Assembly: GCF_013113735.1 (NCBI RefSeq)
Contig: NZ_CP053346.1
Location: 372,001-436,000 of the forward strand
Direction of reading: 5' to 3'
Length of the DNA stretch: 64,000 bases
Source: Sphingomonas sp. AP4-R1
GTDB taxonomy: Bacteria > Pseudomonadota > Alphaproteobacteria > Sphingomonadales > Sphingomonadaceae
The position numbers were made by a program, and so were the translations under genes. Shown here piece by piece: positions 59,560 through 64,000 of the stretch. The notes below the pieces were generated by a model. It was not told the origin of the DNA, made no database searches, and was given only the letters and a program-made list of their open reading frames with translations. Positions within the stretch are counted from its first letter, which is position 1. Every line of letters begins with the position of its first letter.

Positions 59560-60690
59560 TCACCCCTTCCTGTAGGGGCCCTCTTCGGCCAGCGCCTCGG
59601 CATTGTGCTCGACGATCTCGCGCTCCTGCGCGAGATAGGCCTCGACCGCACGGCGGAAACCCTCGTTCGGGATATAATGGGCCGAATAGGTCAGCGTCGG
59701 CTCATAGCCGCGCGCCAGCTTGTGTTCGCCCTGCGCGCCGGCCTCGACCGTCTTCAGGCCGCGCGCGATCGCAACATCGATCGCCTGATAATAACAGAGT
59801 TCGAAATGGAGGCAGGGTACCTCCTCGGTGCAGCCCCAATAGCGGCCGTAGAGCGTCTCGCCGCCGACCAGATTGAGCGCTCCCGCGATCGGATGCCCGT
59901 CGCGCAGCGCCAGCATCAGCACCACCTTGTCGCCCATCCGCTCGCCCAGCAGCGAGAAGAAGGATCGCGTGAGATAGGGCGTGCCCCACTTCCGCGCGCC
60001 CGTATCCTGATAGAAATGCCAGAAGGCGTCCCAGTGGCGCTCCTCGATCTCCGCGCCGGTCAGGTGGAGGAACTGGAGCCCCTCGCGCGCCGTCTCCCGC
60101 TCCTTGCGGATATTCTTGCGCTTGCGGGACGAAAGCGCGCCCAGGAAATCGTCGAAGCCCGCATAGCCGCGATTGGCCCAATGATATTGCGTGTCGGTGC
60201 GGATCAGCCAGCCCGCCGCCTCGAACAGCGGCACCTGCTCGGGCGCGATGAACGTGGCATGCGCCGAGGACAGATCGTTCTGCACGACGACGCTTTCGGC
60301 CGCCACGATCAAAGCAGGCGCCAGCGCCGGATCGCGCAGCAGCAGCCTCGGCCCCGGCACGGGCGAGAAGGGCACCGCGATCTGCAGCTTGGGATAATAA
60401 TTCCCGCCGGCGCGCTCCCACGCCTCCGCCCAGCCATGATCGAACACATATTCGCCGCGACTGTGGGACTTGGCATAAGCGGGCAGGATCGCCGCCGGGC
60501 GCCCCTCCGCATCGTCGATCGCGATCGGCACCGGCTGCCAGCCGGTGCGCGTCACGGCGCTGCCCGAATCCTCCAGCGCGGAGAGGAAAGCGTGGCTGAC
60601 GAAGGGATTCTCCCCACCCGCGCACGCATCCCAGTCGGAGCGCGAGAAGGCGGCGATCCCGCCTGCCATCCGCGCCACGACATCCTCCAT
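59560..60690 (-). CDS. DUF482 (FemAB-like acyltransferase) protein
   Basis: 376 aa of the GNAT-fold DUF482/peptidogalycan family: NPFVSHAFLSALEDSGSAVT, HGWAEAWERAGGNYYPKLQI, SSRKRKNIRKERE and HKLARGYEPTLTYSAHYIPN are characteristic. Bacterial members are thought to transfer aminoacyl groups or act on cell-wall amino acids, but substrate is unknown. It is 4 bp upstream of ridA on the same strand. Confidence 0.8.
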   Translation of the reverse strand: MEDVVARMAGGIAAFSRSDWDACAGGENPFVSHAFLSALEDSGSAVTRTGWQPVPIAIDDAEGRPAAILPAYAKSHSRGEYVFDHGWAEAWERAGGNYYPKLQIAVPFSPVPGPRLLLRDPALAPALIVAAESVVVQNDLSSAHATFIAPEQVPLFEAAGWLIRTDTQYHWANRGYAGFDDFLGALSSRKRKNIRKERETAREGLQFLHLTGAEIEERHWDAFWHFYQDTGARKWGTPYLTRSFFSLLGERMGDKVVLMLALRDGHPIAGALNLVGGETLYGRYWGCTEEVPCLHFELCYYQAIDVAIARGLKTVEAGAQGEHKLARGYEPTLTYSAHYIPNEGFRRAVEAYLAQEREIVEHNAEALAEEGPYRKG

Positions 60691-60694
60691 AAGA

Positions 60695-61153
60695 TCAGGC
60701 CTTTACGGCGAAGATCGCGTCGATCTCGACCACCGCGCCCAGTGGCAGGACCGGCACGCCCACGGCGCTGCGCGCATGCTTGCCGGCATCGCCGAACACC
60801 GCGACCATCAGTTCCGACGCGCCGTTCGCCACCTTGGGCTGGGCGGTGAAGCCGCCCGCCGAATTGACGAACACGCCCAGCTTCACGACGCGCTCCACCG
60901 TGTCGAGCGAGCCCAGAGCCGCCTTCACCTGCGCCAGCAGCATCAGGCCGCAGCGCTCGGCGGCCTTCTGCGCATACACCTCGTCGCGATCCTCGCCGCA
61001 GCGGCCGGTCATCAGCTGGCCGTCGAGGAAGGGCAGCTGGCCCGAAACGTGGAGCAGGCCACCCGCCAGCACGGTGGGCACATAGGCCGCGACGGGCGCC
61101 GCCGCGACCGGCAGGTCATGCCCCAGTTCCGCCAACCGATCGTCGATGCTCAT
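60695..61153 (-). CDS. RidA-family (YjgF) imine/enamine deaminase-like protein
   Basis: 152 aa. SGQLPFLDG and the LVQVKAALGSLDTVERVVKL stretch, plus the end VPVLPLGAVVEIDAIFAVK are RidA motifs. The Arg that binds carboxylates in RidA is seen as VGVPVLPLG without the usual ...RxxV. It belongs to the longer YjgF subgroup (~150 aa) of unclear activity. ATG 61153; a run with the next three genes on the minus strand. Confidence 0.85.
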   Translation of the reverse strand: MSIDDRLAELGHDLPVAAAPVAAYVPTVLAGGLLHVSGQLPFLDGQLMTGRCGEDRDEVYAQKAAERCGLMLLAQVKAALGSLDTVERVVKLGVFVNSAGGFTAQPKVANGASELMVAVFGDAGKHARSAVGVPVLPLGAVVEIDAIFAVKA

Positions 61154-61179
61154 CCGTCTGTCTCCGTTCACAAATGCGT

Positions 61180-61809
61180 TCAGGCGGCCACGGGATGTCC
61201 CGCGAAGCGCGCCAGCACCCAGTCGACCGCCTCGGCCCAGTCGTCGATCCGCGCGTGCGCGTCCGGCGCGGGGCCGCACTCCACCGCAATCTCGGGCTCG
61301 GCGATCATATGCAGCCGGAACACGTCCGGCGCGGCGCGGGCGACGGAGGCATGATGCCCGGCCAGATCGTCGACGAACACCGCCACCGACGGGCTATATT
61401 CCGCGATCAGCCGCGCCACCGGCTCGCCCTTGGAGGCCATGCCGTTGCAGATCACGCGATGCTCGATCCCGAACCGGGCGAGCTGATCGATCCGCCCGGT
61501 CAGCGATTCCTCGCCCAGATTGGTGAGGACCACCACGTCCGCCACCTCGGCGATCCGCTCCAGCGCCTCGCGCGCATGCGGCACCAGGGTCTGGCGCGGC
61601 ATTTCGGTGGCGAAGAAACCGTCGAGGAAGGCCCACAATTCGTCGTCCGACACGATCGATCCGTCCGATCGGCGTCGCGCCGCTTTCGAGAAGAAGCCGC
61701 CGGTCGGGCGGAAATCGATCGCATGCGCCTCGTCCAGCCAGGCGCTCATGTGCCGCACCATATGCAGCAGCACCTCGTCGCAATCGGTGATCAGCAGCGG
61801 GCGGCTCAT
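61180..61809 (-). CDS. HAD-superfamily hydrolase
   Basis: 209 aa. Motif I ITDCDEVLLHMV, motif II VVVLTNLG and motif IV VAVFVDDLAGHH (metal-binding Asp pair). DxDxV replaces the canonical DxDxT, a common variation. Size and cap position suggest a phosphatase of class I; substrate unknown. The ATG overlaps the stop of DUF3572 (ATGA). Confidence 0.78.
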   Translation of the reverse strand: MSRPLLITDCDEVLLHMVRHMSAWLDEAHAIDFRPTGGFFSKAARRRSDGSIVSDDELWAFLDGFFATEMPRQTLVPHAREALERIAEVADVVVLTNLGEESLTGRIDQLARFGIEHRVICNGMASKGEPVARLIAEYSPSVAVFVDDLAGHHASVARAAPDVFRLHMIAEPEIAVECGPAPDAHARIDDWAEAVDWVLARFAGHPVAA

Positions 61810-62108
61810 GCGTTCAACTCCCGCGCCGCTGCCTGGATAGCCTCGGGCGCGATCGCAAGGTCGCGCGCGCAGGCGATCAGATCCGCCTCATGCCCGGCGA
61901 GATAGGCGACCACCGCCGCATGGAGCGCCGGATCGGAAATGCGCGCGCGCAGATCGTCGGGCTCCAGCCCGGTCAGCGCCAAAAACCGCGACGCACGGCC
62001 GCCATCGTCCAGAATCCAGCTAAGCGCCTGCAATGCCACGGTTGGCGCATCTTCTCCTTCGTGCGACACTATGGATCGTTTCGCAGTCGTGATCGTTTCA
62101 TCGGGCAT
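61806..62108 (-). CDS. DUF3572 family protein
   Basis: 100 aa. ALQALSWILDDGGRASRFLA, LTGLEPDDLRARISDPALHA are DUF3572 hallmarks; an all-helical small protein of unknown function found next to divK in alphaproteobacteria. ATG 62108 starts MPDETITTAKRSIV; only 16 bp separate its start from the divergent divK start. Confidence 0.8.
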   Translation of the reverse strand: MPDETITTAKRSIVSHEGEDAPTVALQALSWILDDGGRASRFLALTGLEPDDLRARISDPALHAAVVAYLAGHEADLIACARDLAIAPEAIQAAARELNA

Positions 62109-62124
62109 AGGGTGCGAGGGTTCC

Positions 62125-62553
62125 GTGGCGAAAAAAGTACTCGTTGTCGAGGATAACGAACTCAATCTGAAGCTGTTCTGCGATCTTTTGCAGGCGCATC
62201 ATTTCGAGACAGATCCGGTGCCCGACGGGCGAGCCGCGATCGAACGGGCCCGACTTTTCGGGCCGGACCTGATCGTGATGGATATTCAGCTGCCGCATGT
62301 CAGCGGGATCGAGCTGATCGAAACGCTGAAACGGGACGTGGCGCTGTCGTCCATCCCCGTGATGGCGGTCACCGCTTATGCCGCCAAGGGCGACGAGGAA
62401 AGGATCCGGGCCGCCGGTGCGGAGGCCTATATCTCCAAGCCCGTCACCGTGAACAGCTTCATGAGTGCCGTCCGCAAGCTGATCGATCCGGACGCGCTGC
62501 CCGATCCGCGCCTGGCGCAATCGGCCGCGCGCGGCCTGAGCGCCCCCTTTTAA
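62125..62553 (+). CDS. divK: DivK-type single-domain response regulator
   Basis: 142 aa. Receiver domain: KVLVVEDNELNLKLFCDLLQ (acidic pocket), phospho-Asp in DLIVMDIQLPHVSG, VTAYAAKGDEE, and Lys in ISKPV. Stand-alone receivers with this sequence are DivK, which controls CtrA phosphorylation and cell-cycle asymmetry. Start GTG 62125 is set by GAGGG 5 nt upstream. A ~20-residue C-terminal tail is longer than Caulobacter DivK. Confidence 0.85.
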   Translation: MAKKVLVVEDNELNLKLFCDLLQAHHFETDPVPDGRAAIERARLFGPDLIVMDIQLPHVSGIELIETLKRDVALSSIPVMAVTAYAAKGDEERIRAAGAEAYISKPVTVNSFMSAVRKLIDPDALPDPRLAQSAARGLSAPF

Positions 62554-62570
62554 CGCTGAACCAGACCCGT

Positions 62571-62685
62571 CCTCCCCTCCCGCCCGCGGGAGGGGCCGGG
62601 GGTGGGCATTCCGCCCCCAACGGCTACACAATCAGCCGATGCTGAGAACCCCACGCGAACCCCTCCCGCCTGCGGGAAGGGCTTT
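62571..62685. repeat. two GC-rich hairpins after divK
   Basis: CCCCTCCCGC-CC-GCGGGAGGGG (62574-62595) and a weaker CCCTCCCGCCTGCGGGAAGGG are separated by a 60-bp interior. They act as terminators for divK and separate it from the convergent DUF6356 gene. Confidence 0.65.
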
Positions 62686-62689
62686 CGTC

Positions 62690-62926
62690 CTATTGGGTGG
62701 GCGCGTCGGTTTTCGCCGGGGCCGGCGCTCGCCCATCCAGCTCCGCCGCGAGGCGCCGGATCAGGCGGCTTCCCGTCGTCTGGTGAAAGCGCGGAAACAC
62801 CGCATGGATCAACGCCGCGATGCCGCCGCCGATCAGCAGGAAGCCCACCCGCCCCGCCACGCGCATATGCTCGCCATAGCTTTCGCCGACGGAGCGGGGA
62901 TGGGCGAGGAACAGGCGTTCGAACAT
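62690..62926 (-). CDS. DUF6356 family small membrane protein
   Basis: 78 aa from ATG 62926 (GGAGG 6-8 nt upstream). MFERLFLAHPRSVGESYGEH, MRVAGRVGFLLIGGGIAALI is the family pattern: an amphipathic N-terminus followed by a membrane span, and FHQTTGSRLIRRLAAEL near the end. Common in sphingomonads; role unknown. Alternative starts upstream are less well supported. Confidence 0.78.
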   Translation of the reverse strand: MFERLFLAHPRSVGESYGEHMRVAGRVGFLLIGGGIAALIHAVFPRFHQTTGSRLIRRLAAELDGRAPAPAKTDAPTQ

Positions 62927-63014
62927 GATGGGCCTCCGTCGCCAGGATGCCCCCGCGACGGCGACCTCGCAATCAGGAGGTCGTTTGCGACATGCGAGGA
63001 AGATCGCATGTCGA

Positions 63015-63098
63015 GGCGGCACCGGCCCACTCCCCCACCCGACCTCCCAATCAGTTTACTCTGTGGGAGGTCGGGTGGGGGAGCGGGCCGGTGCCGCC
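63015..63098. repeat. long hairpin element, family E copy 2
   Basis: A 35-nt stem with one A-C mismatch (63015-63049 and 63064-63098) and loop ATCAGTTTACTCTG. It repeats 46876-46940 with the pair G-C changed to A-T on both arms. Located between ribH and DUF6356. Confidence 0.85.
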
Positions 63099-63129
63099 AT
63101 GCGCCGCAAGGCGCATCAAACAGCCCCTC

Positions 63130-63549
63130 TCAGCTGAACTTTTCTTTCAGCCCCAGCATCGCGATCGCGGCCTTGGCCGCCTCGCCGCCCTTGTCCTTCT
63201 CGGTGCGGCGCGCGCGGGCCAGCGCCTGCGCCTCATTCTCCACCGTCAGGATGCCGTTGCCGATCGGCAGGCCGTCCAGCGTCAGCGCCATCAGGCCGCG
63301 CGCGCTCTCGTTGGCGACGACCTCGAAATGATAGGTCTCGCCGCGAATGATCACGCCCAGCGCGACGAAGCCGTCATAGCGGCCCGTCTCGGCCGCCATC
63401 GCGATCGCGGCGGGCACTTCCAGCGCGCCCGGCACGGTCACCAGCTCGTGGCTGTGCCCCGCCTCTTCCAGCGCGGCGCGCGCGCCCTCGATCAGCATGT
63501 CATTGAGATGCGTGTAGAAACGCGCCTCGACAATCAGGAAGCGTGCCAT
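63130..63549 (-). CDS. ribH: RibH, 6,7-dimethyl-8-ribityllumazine synthase
   Basis: 139 aa. [40 protein letters not shown] (substrate-binding PGA motif), [20 protein letters not shown] and [20 protein letters not shown] are lumazine synthase motifs; His in GETYHF is the general base. It makes the riboflavin precursor from ribulose-derived 3,4-dihydroxybutanone-4-phosphate (product of RibB) and the pyrimidine. Shares one base with the ribB stop (TGATG). Confidence 0.93.
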   Translation of the reverse strand: MARFLIVEARFYTHLNDMLIEGARAALEEAGHSHELVTVPGALEVPAAIAMAAETGRYDGFVALGVIIRGETYHFEVVANESARGLMALTLDGLPIGNGILTVENEAQALARARRTEKDKGGEAAKAAIAMLGLKEKFS

Positions 63550-64000
63550 CAGCCCAAAGTCTCCGGAATGGGCCGCTCACCGACCACGTTGATGCCATAA
63601 CCCTCGATCGCGACGATGTGGCGATGCGCGTTCGAGAGCAGTTCGATCTCATGCACGCCCAGATCCGCGAGAATCTGCGCGCCGATGCCGTAGCTGCGCA
63701 GGTCCATATCCTCGCCGCCCTCGGCCTGCGGGGCGGCCTGCACCGGCGCCTTGCTGACGAGCAGCACGATCACGCCCGCGCCCTCGCGCCCGATCTCGGC
63801 CATCGCGCGCTGCAGCATGCGCTTGCGCGGCCCCTGCCGGCCCAGCATGTCGTCCAGCAGCGAGATGGCGTGGACGCGCGCCAGCGTCGGCTTGCCCTCC
63901 ACCACGCGGCCCTTCTGCATCACCATGTGGTGCGTGCCGTCAGTCTTGTCGCGATAGGTGAGCAGCTTCCAGTCGCCGCCATAATCGGAGGTGAAAGGCG
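63549..64000 (-). CDS. ribB: RibB with degenerate RibA-like C-terminal domain, 5' end outside window
   Basis: C-terminal part only, running off the window edge. [40 protein letters not shown] and [20 protein letters not shown] match the GTP cyclohydrolase II-like domain of RibBA, but the zinc-binding cysteines (normally in a FGSxRCDCG region) are missing, so the RibA activity is probably lost and the domain retained for structure. The RibB half would be beyond position 64000. Overlaps ribH by 1 nt. Confidence 0.8.
   Translation of the reverse strand, partial: PFTSDYGGDWKLLTYRDKTDGTHHMVMQKGRVVEGKPTLARVHAISLLDDMLGRQGPRKRMLQRAMAEIGREGAGVIVLLVSKAPVQAAPQAEGGEDMDLRSYGIGAQILADLGVHEIELLSNAHRHIVAIEGYGINVVGERPIPETLG

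Noticed and set aside
1..64000. CRISPR array, insertion sequence or prophage
   Set aside because: The repeats are dispersed palindromes without regular spacing; no transposase, integrase, Cas or phage structural gene was seen apart from a lone GH19 lysozyme.

Overview
The window is GC-rich chromosomal DNA from an alphaproteobacterium, almost certainly a sphingomonad (Sphingomonadaceae). Evidence: a general stress response locus (ecfG, phyR, nepR and a PhyP-type histidine kinase) arranged as in sphingomonads; the alphaproteobacterial cell-cycle genes mipZ and divK; a PEP-CTERM protein with the sphingomonad-style sorting signal (PEPASWAMFIGG plus an Arg-rich tail); DUF6356, DUF3572 and DUF455 genes; and many dispersed palindromic repeats at gene ends. 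I see no rRNA, transposase, integrase, CRISPR array or replication origin. Coding density is high and most genes are core functions.

Layout. 0-9.6 kb: HerA-like ATPase (cut by the window edge), a TonB-domain protein, a DegP-type periplasmic protease, hflK-hflC, Mrp/ApbC ATPase, CoA-binding protein, inositol-phosphatase-family enzyme and pmbA. 9.6-16.8 kb: a divergent HxlR regulator/azoreductase pair, ubiA and rsmE diverging 11 bp apart, a DUF2268-type metalloprotease, gshA, then four little-known genes led by a membrane-tethered LuxR-type regulator. 16.8-17.1 kb: tRNA-Gly(UCC) and tRNA-Tyr(GUA). 17.3-20.1 kb: an uncharacterised ATP-grasp / PLP-decarboxylase operon. 20.4-24.9 kb: rlmB, ferredoxin, an AlkA-like glycosylase, and a three-gene overlapping operon (TetR, CDP-alcohol phosphotransferase, nucleotidyltransferase). 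This diverges from a three-gene EmrAB-type exporter at 25-29.2 kb, with two near-identical 12-bp palindromes in the shared control region.

29.3-38.3 kb: a fatty acid hydroxylase-family enzyme coupled to a GNAT-fold protein resembling bacterial ceramide synthases (possible sphingolipid genes), yggU, xthA, erpA, an M23 peptidase, a DUF455 protein, bcp and glnE. 38.5-42.7 kb: the general stress response locus, with GGAAC-N16-CGTT promoters before a 46-aa membrane ORF plus ecfG and again after phyP ahead of an entericidin lipoprotein, and a one-base-off copy before nepR-phyP. 42.8-48.8 kb: tatBC, a CNNM/CBS transporter-like protein, the PEP-CTERM protein, a LuxR regulator and a TRIC-type channel. 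48.8-55.6 kb: Lhr-like helicase and metallo-beta-lactamase exonuclease of the ligase-associated DNA repair set (without the ligase), a GH19 lysozyme and an S9 peptidase. 56.3-64 kb: phosphomannomutase, a membrane DnaJ overlapping mipZ, a Sel1-like protein, a FemAB-like protein, RidA, a HAD hydrolase, DUF3572, divK, DUF6356 and ribB-ribH.

No single gene set is unmistakably a new system. The best candidates are the ATP-grasp/decarboxylase operon, the hydroxylase/GNAT pair, the exporter locus co-controlled with a lipid-headgroup-type operon, the extra small gene in the stress operon, and a dispersed long-hairpin element whose two copies show a compensatory base-pair change. All functions are inferred by reading the sequence; no database search was run.
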